Assembly: GCA_964636985.1 (NCBI GenBank)
Contig: CAZWSX010000013.1
Location: forward strand, 62,001-126,000
From: CAZWSX01 sp964636985
GTDB taxonomy: Bacteria > Planctomycetota > Planctomycetia > Pirellulales > Pirellulaceae
Direction: 5' to 3'
DNA length: 64,000 nucleotides
Shown: one piece after another, positions 37,901 to 46,060 of the stretch
How positions within the stretch are numbered: the stretch's first letter is position 1
Layout of the letters: each line of letters starts with the position of its first letter
Made by a program: the position numbers and the translations under genes
The notes under the pieces: model-generated
Seen by the model: the letters and a program-made list of their open reading frames with translations, nothing else
Databases searched by the model: none
Told to the model about the DNA's origin: nothing

Positions 37901-38040
37901 AGCAAGAGATCCCCACCGGCGAAATCGAAGAGATCAACGACTCGCCGCTATCGCTGATGCCCGACGACTTGTACCGGCAATTCAAGCCACAGGAACTGCG
38001 CGACCTGTTCGCGTTCTTGCAGGGGGAGAAGAAAGAGTAG
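34984..38040 (+). CDS. PVC-type dehydrogenase with HEAT repeats and C-terminal cytochrome c domain (second paralogue)
   Basis: 1018 residues from the GTG at 34984, chosen because AAGGAG lies 7 bases upstream; a longer frame would overlap the helicase gene and lack signal character. Signal peptide (STLCSFALFVLLAFFLIVWLPGRCLAQ), N-terminal PVC propeller (about 50-430; FDDRGRLWVIQYLQYPNPEG, DTDGDGRADRSK, PDADWDRTNGRIYRI), HEAT-like helices (about 440-860) and a C-terminal heme domain with CAACH (about 896-900), IGPDLTAANRQDREFLL and DPSSVIRKEYVSV. It shares architecture with the gene at 956 but is diverged. Likely electron-transferring sugar/alcohol dehydrogenase; substrate unknown. Confidence 0.88.
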   Translation: MGLHWPTRSTLCSFALFVLLAFFLIVWLPGRCLAQGLTPEEAVARMKLPDGLEASVVAAEPLVKQPVAIEFDDRGRLWVIQYLQYPNPEGLKRVTVDRYSRTNYDRVPEPPPQGPRGADRITILEDTDGDGRADRSKDFVSGLNLTSGFAFGHGGVFVLNVPYLLFYPDRDRNDVPDSDPEVLLTGFGMEDAHSVANSLTFGPDGWLYGCQGSTVTANIRGIEFQQGVWRYHPVTKAFELFCEGGGNSWGLDFDRTGQLFYSTNWGGFRMLHAMQGGYYIKSFGKHGALHNPHAYGYFDHVPHESPIGGHVTVGGIVYQGDNLPKSFRDTYIAGDLLGHGVYWSTIGERGSTVKTSHAGELLAAHDPWFASTDVTLGPDGAVYVSDWHDARTAHPDPDADWDRTNGRIYRIAAKGTATAKSFDLARLSLDQLVAMHSHPSQFYVRRARQELVRRRDPRNTGAMTDGEIQSLVALFLRTATESENEIAALEALWTYHSLVGIGESQAPPLLQSKHPPVRAWTIRFLGDAGELSHEMAERLDELAEQEPDIRVRQQIACSAQRFPAALALPLINANINRDLDQDFADPYMPLLWWWAVEKHSVSGREEVLKRFVRPTLWKSRLGRDVLLTRLIRRYAAENTSAGLDSVERLLKAAPDDQARDALWSHVLLGWQEHSSGANDEWISQARSHAFTQRVAAALHASPTNSTLLHLGVLLRQPEAIVAANAQAFDPKQVVERRIAAFKMLGPLGNKSFIEPAIQVIESSQPEPVQLAALDVLAGLEDAQLSQQLVELHETSTSAAIKSRIRDVLLGRIGSAKVWLAAVESGRITPAVTSLEQIRRVALLGDESLDKIVVKHWGKLDGGSREEKLAEVRRLQNDIRAAQGDWHAGKQLFTKHCAACHTMWGEGAKIGPDLTAANRQDREFLLISLVDPSSVIRKEYVSVVVNTKSGRILTGMPIARTDAAITLADAKGQKQEIPTGEIEEINDSPLSLMPDDLYRQFKPQELRDLFAFLQGEKKE

Positions 38041-38043
38041 CAG

Positions 38044-38157
38044 TTACTCTGAATCAGGCACGATGCGAATTCGATGGCGCAGCCGTTCCTTGGCTTCTTC
38101 CCAGTCCACGAACTCGGTTCGACCATCTTCGGAAGAAGGCGGAGTGTCGTCGTCCAT
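38044..38157 (-). CDS. Possible small acidic protein (37 residues)
   Basis: A short frame downstream of the DUF1501 gene on the same strand. It begins MDDDTPPSSEDGRTE and ends in a charged helix (WEEAKERLRHRIRIVPDSE). AAGGA lies about 8 bases upstream of the chosen ATG. There is no signal peptide and no family I recognise. Support is the start context and natural-looking composition only; it could be spurious. Confidence 0.38.
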   Translation of the reverse strand: MDDDTPPSSEDGRTEFVDWEEAKERLRHRIRIVPDSE

Positions 38158-38179
38158 ACATCTCATCCTTGGAACAGTC

Positions 38180-38217
38180 CTACTTTCCTCTCCGTGACCT
38201 CCGTGTCTCCGTGTTTA
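38180..38217 (+). repeat. Isolated CTCCGTG tail of the composite repeat
   Basis: CTACTTTCCTCTCCGTG then CCTCCGTGTCTCCGTGTTTA. This matches the portion after the hairpin in the copies at 25854 and 46215. No hairpin or AATCA block is present here. Confidence 0.5.
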
Positions 38218-38229
38218 GATCCTCGACGA

Positions 38230-39582
38230 TCACGCCAAGATCTTCTTCGCCACCACACCGCTCGTTTCCGTTAAACGGAAATCACGGCCGCTGTAGCGAT
38301 ACGTCAGCTGCTCGTGGTTCAGACCCAAGATATGCAGAATCGTCGCGTGCAAATCGTGCAGGTGCATCTTGTCTTCAACTGCTTCGTCGCCGTGTTCATC
38401 CGTGGCACCGTAGCGGATGCCGCCCTTCACCGGACCGCCGGCCATCCACATCGAGAAGCCCCGTCCATTGTGGTCGCGGCCGTCGCCGTTGCGTGTGGCC
38501 GACGTGCGGCCGAACTCGCCGCCCCAAACTAGCAGCGTGTCTTTCCACAGGCCGCGCTGCTTCAAATCGGCGATCAGGCCTGCCATCGGCTTGTCGATTC
38601 CCACGGCGTTCCGCGTAAGCGCCCCCTTGAGGTTATTGTGCTGGTCCCACCCGCCGGTGCCGAGTTCGATGAAACGAACCCCCTCCTCGGCGAAACGCCG
38701 GGCCAACAAGCATTGCCGGCCGAAGTTATCCGTTTGCCGATCGCCGATGCCGTACGATTGCTGGATCGCTGATGACTCGTCGGTGATATCCATCACGCGC
38801 GGAATCGCTCCCTGCATGCGGAAAGCTAACTCGTACGACTCGATCACCCCTTCGAGTTCGTTGTTGGCTTTATCTTCCTCCAATCGCTCTTTGTTGAACG
38901 ACTGAACCAGGTCCAGTTGCAAGCGCTGTGCCTCTTGTGCGACACGCGGATTGCCGATGTTGGCAATCCGTGCTTGCGACAATTGCTGGTTGTTGCCGCC
39001 GATTTTGGTCCCTTGGAACGGCGCCGGCAAAAACGCACTGCCATAATTCTGTGCACTGTTCGCCGCGCCGGCCGGGTTGATTGTGATGAACCCGGGCAAC
39101 TCCTGGTTTTCGGTTCCTAAACCGTATAGCACCCAGCTTCCCAGGGACGGACGGACAAATTGAAAGCTCCCCGTGTGCATTTGGATCGTGGCCTGGGGAT
39201 GGTTCGGCACGTCGGTCTGCATCCCGTTGATCAAGCACAAGTCATCAGCGTGCTTGGCGAGTTCGGGGAAGATGCTCGATATCGGCAAGCCGCTTTTGCC
39301 GTGATGTTCGAACTTGAACGGCGACTTCATCAACTTGCCGCCCCGAAACTGCTTGCCGTCGTCTCGCTCCAAGCCGGGCTTGTAATCGAATGTGTCCATG
39401 TGGGACGGCGCCCCTTGCATGAACATGAAGATCACCCGCTTGGCCAGCGGCTCGAAGTGCGGCTTCTTCACCGCCAGCGGGCTATCCACGGCGCGGGCCG
39501 CTTGTTGGCATACCAGGTTGGCCAGTGCCAACGAACCAAAGCCGCACGAGGCGGTACGCAAGATTTCTCGACGGCTGAGCAT
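38230..39582 (-). CDS. DUF1501 protein (Tat-exported)
   Basis: 450 residues. A Tat-like N-terminus SRREILRTASCGFGSLALANL is followed by DUF1501 signatures: VIFMFMQGAPSHMDTFDYKP, FGRQCLLARRFAEEGVRFIELGTGGWDQH, GLIADLKQRGLWKDTLLVWGGEFGRTS and GRDHNGRGFSMWMAGGPVKGG. The QQSYGIGD segment is typical too. This is the partner of the PSD1 gene at 39677-42301, transcribed upstream of it with a gap of about 94 bases that holds a perfect 10-bp hairpin. Likely a metal-dependent sulfatase-fold protein in the periplasm. It is not closely similar to the DUF1501 gene at 23382. Confidence 0.91.
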   Translation of the reverse strand: MLSRREILRTASCGFGSLALANLVCQQAARAVDSPLAVKKPHFEPLAKRVIFMFMQGAPSHMDTFDYKPGLERDDGKQFRGGKLMKSPFKFEHHGKSGLPISSIFPELAKHADDLCLINGMQTDVPNHPQATIQMHTGSFQFVRPSLGSWVLYGLGTENQELPGFITINPAGAANSAQNYGSAFLPAPFQGTKIGGNNQQLSQARIANIGNPRVAQEAQRLQLDLVQSFNKERLEEDKANNELEGVIESYELAFRMQGAIPRVMDITDESSAIQQSYGIGDRQTDNFGRQCLLARRFAEEGVRFIELGTGGWDQHNNLKGALTRNAVGIDKPMAGLIADLKQRGLWKDTLLVWGGEFGRTSATRNGDGRDHNGRGFSMWMAGGPVKGGIRYGATDEHGDEAVEDKMHLHDLHATILHILGLNHEQLTYRYSGRDFRLTETSGVVAKKILA

Positions 39583-39628
39583 GTGTCTGCTCCTTCGGAC
39601 TGAAAGCGTTAGGACCTGTGGGGCCTCT

Positions 39629-39653
39629 CACTGGCGTCTTTGGGACGCCAGTG
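39629..39653. other. Perfect 10-bp hairpin between PSD1 and DUF1501 genes
   Basis: CACTGGCGTC and GACGCCAGTG around TTTGG, followed by CCAC on the plus strand. There is no T run of note, so it is not an obvious terminator. The trailing GCCAC resembles the end of the hairpins at 25832 and 46193, so it may be a distant relative. It could also stabilise the 3' end of the PSD1 part of the transcript. Confidence 0.45.
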
Positions 39654-39676
39654 CCACCCATGGTTCTGATTCTTTT

Positions 39677-42301
39677 TTAGTACACGTAACGAAACTCGCC
39701 GGTGGCGATCAGCGCCTGGCACAAGCTGGTCCAAGCGGCATTTTGCGCGACACCGGGTTGTCCGTTCTTGTCGACCAGGTCGACGTACTGCTTCATAAAA
39801 TCGAGCGCGGAGCGGCGTTCGTCGTCGTTGGGCTTGCGCTGCAATATCACCATAAAGGCGGCGTCGATTCGCACTTCGCGGGTCGCCCCCATGGCCGTGA
39901 CGCGTTTGGCCGCGGCGCCGGCATTGATCGCCACGAAGTTGCTGTTCATCAAAAAGAGCGCCTGCGGAGCAACCGTGGTGACTTCGCGCTGGCCCGAGAT
40001 CAAACTCGGGTCAACCATATCGAACACCGCCAATTGCTCGGGCACGCGGCTTCGCATGAGCGGCAGATACACCGATCGATAGGTCTGCTGGTCGGGATTG
40101 AAACCGCCGCCGCGACGTTCGCGCATCGCCTGCATCATTTTTTGCATCATGCCTGATTCCGCCAGCTTTTGCACTTCCGATGTCTCGGGGCGTTTGAGAT
40201 CGATGCGGCCCGCAACAGCCAGGATCGAGTCGCGTATCGCTTCGGCTTCCAATCGACGGCGGCTCATTCGCCACAGATAGGTATTGTCTCCATCGATGCC
40301 GAAGTTCCGTTCGTCGTGCGCGCTCGATAGTTGATAAACGTGGCTGAGCATGATCTCGCGAATCATCGTCTTATGCGACCAGCCTTGCTCCATGAACCGC
40401 AGCGCCAAGTAATCGAGCAACTCGGGATGCGAAGGTGCCTCGGCCAGCACACCGAAGTTATCGCTCGATTCGACGATCCCCTTTCCGAACAAGTGCATCC
40501 ACATCCGATTGACTGCCACCCGCGCTGTGAGCGGGTTGTCCTTCGCAGCGATCCAAGCCGCCAATTGCGGGCGGCCGCTCCCGGTGGCGTCAAACTTCGG
40601 ATTGCGATGGATCGCCATCACGGCAGGAATGCCGCGAGGAATCGTATCGCCGCGCTCGCGAACTTCGCCCCGAACGCGCACCTGTGCGTTCTCAGGAGTC
40701 GCCCGGTCGCGAACGGCCATCACTTTTTCGCCATCGAAGTTGGCCGGATGTTTCAGCTTCTCGATCTCGCGCGTTTTCTCTTCAATTTGTTGATTGATGC
40801 GGCCTTGCGCTTGCGAGACAACTTGCTTGCTTTGCTCTGGATTGTTCGGATCGAGCTTCATCTTCTCCTTGAGCTTCTCGATCTGCTTAGGCAGCTGTCC
40901 CTTGTTCCCTTTTCCCTTTCCTCGCGGGCCAGGTCCTGGCCCCGGCTTTTGGTTTAAGACACCTGGATTCTTGCTGACAAACTCCAATCCTTTCAGACGC
41001 TGCTTGGACTGCGCAATCTCGCGTTCCAGTGTCGCGATCTTCTCTTCCTCTTCCTTCGTCAAAACGTGCTTTGGCGCTGGTTTGCTGTCCTTGCTCTTGA
41101 GGTAAGCAAACTCGCCATCAAACCCTTCCATCGGCCGCCCTGGTTCGACGCCTGCCAGCACTTCGGTCGAGCAAAAGATGCCCGCCAGCGCGTAGTAGTC
41201 GTTGGTGCTGATGGGATCGAACTTGTGATCGTGACAACGCGCGCAAGCGACGGTCATTCCCAAGAACGCCCGCGTCGTGGCATCGATCTGGTCGTCCACC
41301 ACGTCGAACTTGTACTGCTCGCGATTGCGTTCGTTGAGCCCCTTGGTGCCAATCGCCAGAAAACCAGTCGCAATCAGGTTGGCATTGTGCTCCTCGTCCG
41401 ACTTGCTCGGCATCAAGTCGCCGGCCAACTGTTCGCGAACGAACTTGTCGTACGGCTTGTCGGCGTTGAAGGCATCGATCACCCAGTTGCGATAGCGCCA
41501 TGCAAAGGGATAAGGGACGTTGCGTTCCTTTCCTGCCGATTCGCCAAACCGCGCGACATCGAGCCAGTGCCGCCCCCACCGTTCTCCAAACTGCGGACGA
41601 TCGAGCAAGCCATCGATCACCTTTGCGAACGCCTCCTTGGTCGGCGCGGGATCGGCGACAAACGCATCCACCTCTTCGATCGTCGGCGGCAGGCCGATCA
41701 AGTCAAACGTCGCCCGGCGAATCAGCGTGGCGCGATCCGCATCGCCGACAGGTGTCAGCTGCTTCTTGTTCCAACCGGCGGCCACCCAACGATCGATTTC
41801 GTTGTACGCCCAACCGGAGATGTGAGGCTCGGGCGAATCAAGCTTCTTGGGAAGCTGAAATGCCCAATACTTACGGGCTTCGCTGAGGCTCAACTTTTTG
41901 CCCGCGTCCGATTTGCTGCGCGGGTCGGGCGCCCCCATCGCGATCCAATCTTCGAAGTCCTGAATCACATTATCAGGCAGTTTGTCGCCCGGTGGCATTT
42001 CGTACGTTTCGTGGTGGATCGCCTGGATCAGCAGACTGTCTTCCAGATTGTTGGGAACAACAGCCGGACCACTTTCACCGCCAGCGCGAATCCCCTCGCG
42101 GGTATCGAGTTTCAGCCCACCTTTCACTTCCTTGGACTTCTCGGAATGGCACGAGTAGCACCGCGAACTCAAGATCGGGCGAATCTTCGATTCAAAAAAC
42201 TCGACGCCTTTGGCCGTGAGTGGTTCTTTGGCTTGAACCGCACTGGCAGTAGCGAGAAACACGACAACAAAAGACCGAATCGAAAACAGAGTGCGCACCA
42301 T
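39677..42301 (-). CDS. PSD1/DUF1549 planctomycete cytochrome c protein
   Basis: 874 residues from the ATG at 42299-42301, which directly precedes a signal peptide (VRTLFSIRSFVVVFLATASAVQA); a frame from 42346 adds 15 non-signal residues. A PSCyt1-like heme motif CYSCH lies at about 48-52, a DUF1549 domain at about 160-370 (IRRATFDLIGLPPTIEEVDAF, FGERWGRHWLDVARFGES, CARCHDHKFDPIS), then a charged coiled-coil region rich in Lys, Gln and Glu (about 430-520), then the DUF1553/PSD1 domain (NPLTARVAVNRMWMHLFGKGIV). Unlike the PSD1 protein at 19995 it has no jelly-roll insert. It pairs with the DUF1501 gene downstream. Confidence 0.9.
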   Translation of the reverse strand: MVRTLFSIRSFVVVFLATASAVQAKEPLTAKGVEFFESKIRPILSSRCYSCHSEKSKEVKGGLKLDTREGIRAGGESGPAVVPNNLEDSLLIQAIHHETYEMPPGDKLPDNVIQDFEDWIAMGAPDPRSKSDAGKKLSLSEARKYWAFQLPKKLDSPEPHISGWAYNEIDRWVAAGWNKKQLTPVGDADRATLIRRATFDLIGLPPTIEEVDAFVADPAPTKEAFAKVIDGLLDRPQFGERWGRHWLDVARFGESAGKERNVPYPFAWRYRNWVIDAFNADKPYDKFVREQLAGDLMPSKSDEEHNANLIATGFLAIGTKGLNERNREQYKFDVVDDQIDATTRAFLGMTVACARCHDHKFDPISTNDYYALAGIFCSTEVLAGVEPGRPMEGFDGEFAYLKSKDSKPAPKHVLTKEEEEKIATLEREIAQSKQRLKGLEFVSKNPGVLNQKPGPGPGPRGKGKGNKGQLPKQIEKLKEKMKLDPNNPEQSKQVVSQAQGRINQQIEEKTREIEKLKHPANFDGEKVMAVRDRATPENAQVRVRGEVRERGDTIPRGIPAVMAIHRNPKFDATGSGRPQLAAWIAAKDNPLTARVAVNRMWMHLFGKGIVESSDNFGVLAEAPSHPELLDYLALRFMEQGWSHKTMIREIMLSHVYQLSSAHDERNFGIDGDNTYLWRMSRRRLEAEAIRDSILAVAGRIDLKRPETSEVQKLAESGMMQKMMQAMRERRGGGFNPDQQTYRSVYLPLMRSRVPEQLAVFDMVDPSLISGQREVTTVAPQALFLMNSNFVAINAGAAAKRVTAMGATREVRIDAAFMVILQRKPNDDERRSALDFMKQYVDLVDKNGQPGVAQNAAWTSLCQALIATGEFRYVY

Positions 42302-42705
42302 GGCGATCGATTCCCGAGACCCAAGAAATGTGGCATCAAGCCGCACGAATTAGACGCCTTGCCACTGTTGAAATGTAAGCCTTAAACGGCCCTAAGGTTT
42401 CGGACGGCTCCTCGAAATCTAACGCAACCCCCAGGGTTTTACCACGTTTATGCCCGTTTCGAGGTTTTCACCCCTCCGAACAAGCGGATTGCGATGCACC
42501 GTCCCTGGCACCTATTTGCACAAATCGTTTGATCGAGGACGTTGCTTTTTGGGAACCTGTAGCGTCCTGACCGCTAAACGTACTTCTCCAGGCGGAACCT
42601 GACGAAATCAACATGTGCATAGACGGGCAAAGGATTTGCCCCCTACGCAAACCAATCTCGGTCGGCGGCGGCCATCGGGCAGAATAATCTCCAAGGAAGG
42701 AATCC
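42302..42705. other. Divergent intergenic region, PSD1 gene / porin gene
   Basis: This 404-bp gap must hold promoters for both genes. TGGCACCTATTTGCA at 42506-42520 has both halves of a sigma-54 site but the GG-to-GC spacing is 9 instead of 10, so I do not call it. No other repeat, RNA or gene is visible. Confidence 0.35.
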
Positions 42706-44319
42706 ATGAACCGCCGCTCGTTCTTGTGGGCCTTGGCGACAGGGGCAGTATTCGCCTCTAGTGCGCTTGCCCAGTTGCCTTATGCGCCGACTCCCGCCGC
42801 TGGCATCGCTATCGACGACGATTACGTCCCACCCGCCGTAGACGAATCGGCGCTGGGCTACCTTGATCCAGGCGAAGAGGACGTTGTCTACGAGACGGCG
42901 ACGCTCGCCACGTTGGCGCCCACCCCGGCCGACGGCAAGCCAGCCGCACCCGACGCGGATGCAAAAAAGAAAGCCGCCGAGCTGAAAAAGAAGAAGGCCG
43001 ACCTCAAAAAGGCGGTCGCCGGCGCCTACAAGCCTGTCTTCTACGACAACAAGTTCGACTATCTGTGCAATCCGTTATACAACGATTGGCACCTGGGCGA
43101 AGCTCTTAAACGCAATCCCCTCACCGATTACGCGGTGTGGGACATCGGCGGACAGTATCGGGCTCGTCTGCACCACGAACAGAACATGCGCGGCTTCGGC
43201 CTCACGGGGCGAGACGATACATTCTTGCTGCACCGCACCCGCTTGTTCGCCAATCTGCAGATGACCAATGCGCGGTTCTACGTCGAAGGGCTCGACGCCG
43301 AGAGCAACTACGAACACTACGCCCCGCGCCAGATCGAAGTCAGCCGCGCGGACCTGCTCAACTGCTTTCTCGAACTTAAAGTCGCGGAGCTAGGCGAAGG
43401 CGACGTCTATTTCCGCGGCGGTCGCCAAGAACTCCTCTATGGCGCGCAGCGTTTGATCTCGCCCCTCGACTGGGCGAACACCCGCCGAACCTTTGACGTC
43501 CTCAAGATGTACTACCAGGGGAAGGACTGGAACTTCGACGGCTTCATGTCGCGTCCCGTGATCAATACGGCTCATGGTTTCGACAGCTCCGACGAGCGGC
43601 AAACCTTCTCCGGTGGATACGCCTCGTACAAGGCGAAAAAAGACCAGACGATGGATTTCTACTGGCTCCACTATCAAAACGGCAACCCGCAACTCGCCCC
43701 CAATGGCATCTACTTCGAGACGCCTGGTGCTCGCTGGGCAGGAACCAAGGACGCCTTCGTGTGGGATTGCGAAGGGGGTTACCAATTCGGCAAAAATAGC
43801 GACAACAGCGCGCACAACGCGGGCTTTTGGGTAGCCGGCATGGGTCGCAAACTCGATCACGATTGGAAGCCTGTCGTGTGGGGTTATTACGACTGGTCGA
43901 GCGGCGGCGACGTGCTCGGCGGCCGGCAAGGCTTCGACCATCTGTTCCCGCTAGGGCACCGCTACCACGGCTTCATGGACTTTTACGCCCGCAGCAACAT
44001 CCAAACGCCGAACATCCTGATCGAGACGCAACCGCACGAGAAACTGAAGGCCCTGATGTGGTACCACTACTTCTTCTTGCAAAACAAGAACGATGGTCCC
44101 TACAACATCAACATGACGCCGTTCTCGACATCGGCCCCCGCCAGCGCCGACCTGGGCCACGAAATCGATTGGCTGTTCACGTACCAGGTCGACGTCCGAA
44201 CTGAAATCCAGTTCGGCTATTCCCACTTCTTCGCCGGCAAGTACTACAAAGAGACGCCGAACCTGCCGTACCGCGGCGATGCAAACTTCCTTTACACGCA
44301 GTTCCAAACGAATTTTTAG
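42706..44319 (+). CDS. Alginate-export-like outer-membrane porin (putative nitrate-locus porin)
   Basis: 537 residues. Signal peptide MNRRSFLWALATGAVFASSALA; a periplasmic Ala/Lys-rich stretch (about 88-105, possibly coiled coil); then a beta-barrel-like body of alternating aromatic strands (IGGQYRARLHHEQNMRGF, FLLHRTRLFANLQM, DVYFRGGRQELLYGAQRLIS, MDFYWLHYQNG) ending in a terminal Phe, as outer-membrane proteins do. The pattern fits the Alginate_exp family of barrels. It converges on the nitrate operon, so it may admit nitrate or another anion, though its real cargo cannot be read. GGAAGGAA precedes the ATG, and a strong terminator follows. Confidence 0.7.
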   Translation: MNRRSFLWALATGAVFASSALAQLPYAPTPAAGIAIDDDYVPPAVDESALGYLDPGEEDVVYETATLATLAPTPADGKPAAPDADAKKKAAELKKKKADLKKAVAGAYKPVFYDNKFDYLCNPLYNDWHLGEALKRNPLTDYAVWDIGGQYRARLHHEQNMRGFGLTGRDDTFLLHRTRLFANLQMTNARFYVEGLDAESNYEHYAPRQIEVSRADLLNCFLELKVAELGEGDVYFRGGRQELLYGAQRLISPLDWANTRRTFDVLKMYYQGKDWNFDGFMSRPVINTAHGFDSSDERQTFSGGYASYKAKKDQTMDFYWLHYQNGNPQLAPNGIYFETPGARWAGTKDAFVWDCEGGYQFGKNSDNSAHNAGFWVAGMGRKLDHDWKPVVWGYYDWSSGGDVLGGRQGFDHLFPLGHRYHGFMDFYARSNIQTPNILIETQPHEKLKALMWYHYFFLQNKNDGPYNINMTPFSTSAPASADLGHEIDWLFTYQVDVRTEIQFGYSHFFAGKYYKETPNLPYRGDANFLYTQFQTNF

Positions 44320-44349
44320 ACCTCGTTTGGTCCGCCACTGCGTGTAACT

Positions 44350-44391
44350 CAAGGGCGGGTGTCTTCTTGGAGACGCTCGCCCTTGTTCTTT
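44350..44391 (+). terminator. Terminator between porin gene and nitrate operon
   Basis: CAAGGGCG pairs with CGCCCTTG, extended by GTGTCT/AGACGC (one G-U pair), followed by TTCTTT on the plus strand. It ends the porin transcript. The minus-strand reading has the same stem but no U run. Confidence 0.7.
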
Positions 44392-46024
44392 AATAGACGT
44401 CCTTGTGGTAACGATGCTCTTTCCGCATCCTGTCGAGGTACGCCTTCGCTTCTTCTGCCGATAGACCACCATGCTGAGCCATCACCTGCTTGATCACGGC
44501 CTCCACGTCGGGGGCCATCCGCTTGGCATCACCGCAAATGTAGATACCTGCCCCCTGCTGAAGCCACTTCCAAAACTCGGCTCCATGCTCGCGAATGCGA
44601 TCTTGCACGTAAATCTTTTCCATCTGATCGCGAGAGAACGCCAGATCGAGCCGCGTCAAAGCGCCGCTCTTGGTGAACCCATCGAGTTCCTCCTTGTAGA
44701 GGAAATCGTGATGAAAATACTGGTTCCCAAAGAAGAGCCACATCGGTCCCTTCTCCGCGGCAACAGCGCGCTCTTCCAGAAATGCCCGAAACGGCGCGAT
44801 GCCGGTGCCTGGCCCAATCATGATCACGGGCGTCTGCAGGTTCTCCGGCAAGCGGAACTTCGAAGGCTGCACAAAGACGCGCACTTCGTCGCCCGGCAAG
44901 GATCGAACGCCGAGGAAATGCGAAGCCACGCCCGCCCGCGAGCGGCCAGCTGCCTCATACCGCACGACACCCACCGTCAGGTGGACCTCTTGCGGATGCA
45001 TCCGCTGCGAACTGCTGATCGAGTAAAGCCGCGGTTGAAGTTTCGCGAGCGTTCCCAGAAACGCATCAATGGGAACGCGAGCCGAAGGAACCATCGCCAG
45101 CGCATCCGCTACGTCCCCTTGGACGAGCGCATGCCCGTCGGCTGCCTCAGCCAGCAATCGCTTGTCGGCATCACTGGTCGCATGCGTGGTCAAGAGTTCG
45201 ACAACGTCCGAGCGCACGCGGTTGAGTGCGTACTCGGTTCGCAATGCATGGCGCAACGACGTCGAACCACCGGCGTTACTCGCCACGCGTTCGCCGCCCG
45301 TAGCACGAAGCTGCTTGATCACGGCGTCGACCAACTCGTCGTCGTTCAGCGGCATGATCCCGAGTGCATCACCCGGCTTGTAAGTGATGCCGGAGTCGAG
45401 CAGGTCGATCACAACATGCCGTGTGTCCTTGGGAGCATCAATGCTGGTTAGCAACGTGCTGGAAACGAGCCGCGCCGAAAACGGTTTGGCCCGCGTCCAA
45501 GCTGGTTTTTCGTCGGCTGTCGCGGCGCGCGTCGTCACTGCCGCAACGGCATGTCCGTTCGTATGGTGTCCGTTGACTTCCGTGGCCGGCTTAGCCGATT
45601 TCGGCTCGTCCTTGAGTTCAACCAGCAATTGCTTAAGAGCCTTGGCCGTATCGCCGCCGCCGGGAGAGCACTTGGTGACATCCTTCTCCGAACCATCGGA
45701 GAGAGCCTCGGCATACGTTTGGCAGAGATAGCCGCAGGCTCCGCAGTTCAACTGCGCCATCGCCGACATCAACCGGCGAGGCTTCGGGCGATCTTTCGAT
45801 AGTTCGAGCCGTTCGGCTATTGGCAGCGAAGAATCGTGCCACGGAAACGTCTCTTCTGGTTCAGGCAGCTTGGTGGCAGCTATTGGCGCAGCGCCATTGG
45901 TAGCCACAGAACCATTGGCGGGCACGCCATTCTTGCCGGAAAGAATCGCCGCAAAGAAACCGTTCAGCCAAGCGCGCTGCGATGTGGAGAACGGAGCCGA
46001 ATCAGGAAGGGTTGGAATACTCAT
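44390..46024 (-). CDS. CysJ-like FAD/NADPH flavoprotein with N-terminal 4Fe-4S motif (likely nitrite-reductase electron donor)
   Basis: 544 residues. The N-terminus (PFSTSQRAWLNGFFAAIL) leads to an Fe-S motif with Cys 94, 97, 101 and 119 (NCGACGYLCQTYAEAL, CSPGG) in place of the FMN-flavodoxin domain of classical CysJ. A variable linker follows, then the CysJ-type FAD domain (about 185-400; YKPGDALGIMP, LYSISSS) and NADPH domain (about 400-540; GPGTGIAPFRAFLEER, LFFGNQ, YICGDAKRMAPDVE). It is the last gene of the operon, 237 bases after nirA, so it most likely feeds electrons to NirA from NADPH via FAD and the cluster. A sulfite-reductase role is the alternative, but no cysI is nearby. Confidence 0.85.
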   Translation of the reverse strand: MSIPTLPDSAPFSTSQRAWLNGFFAAILSGKNGVPANGSVATNGAAPIAATKLPEPEETFPWHDSSLPIAERLELSKDRPKPRRLMSAMAQLNCGACGYLCQTYAEALSDGSEKDVTKCSPGGGDTAKALKQLLVELKDEPKSAKPATEVNGHHTNGHAVAAVTTRAATADEKPAWTRAKPFSARLVSSTLLTSIDAPKDTRHVVIDLLDSGITYKPGDALGIMPLNDDELVDAVIKQLRATGGERVASNAGGSTSLRHALRTEYALNRVRSDVVELLTTHATSDADKRLLAEAADGHALVQGDVADALAMVPSARVPIDAFLGTLAKLQPRLYSISSSQRMHPQEVHLTVGVVRYEAAGRSRAGVASHFLGVRSLPGDEVRVFVQPSKFRLPENLQTPVIMIGPGTGIAPFRAFLEERAVAAEKGPMWLFFGNQYFHHDFLYKEELDGFTKSGALTRLDLAFSRDQMEKIYVQDRIREHGAEFWKWLQQGAGIYICGDAKRMAPDVEAVIKQVMAQHGGLSAEEAKAYLDRMRKEHRYHKDVY

Positions 46025-46060
46025 AGCACATCATGCGAAAACAAACGTGAATACTTTTTT

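Noticed and set aside
41066..42385. Plus-strand frame of 439 codons opposite the PSD1 gene
   Set aside because: It is antisense to a gene with clear PSD1 and DUF1549 motifs; its product shows no domain.
42506..42520. TGGCACCTATTTGCA upstream of the porin gene as a sigma-54 promoter
   Set aside because: Both half sites look right, but the GG-to-GC distance is 9 bases instead of 10, which normally abolishes function.
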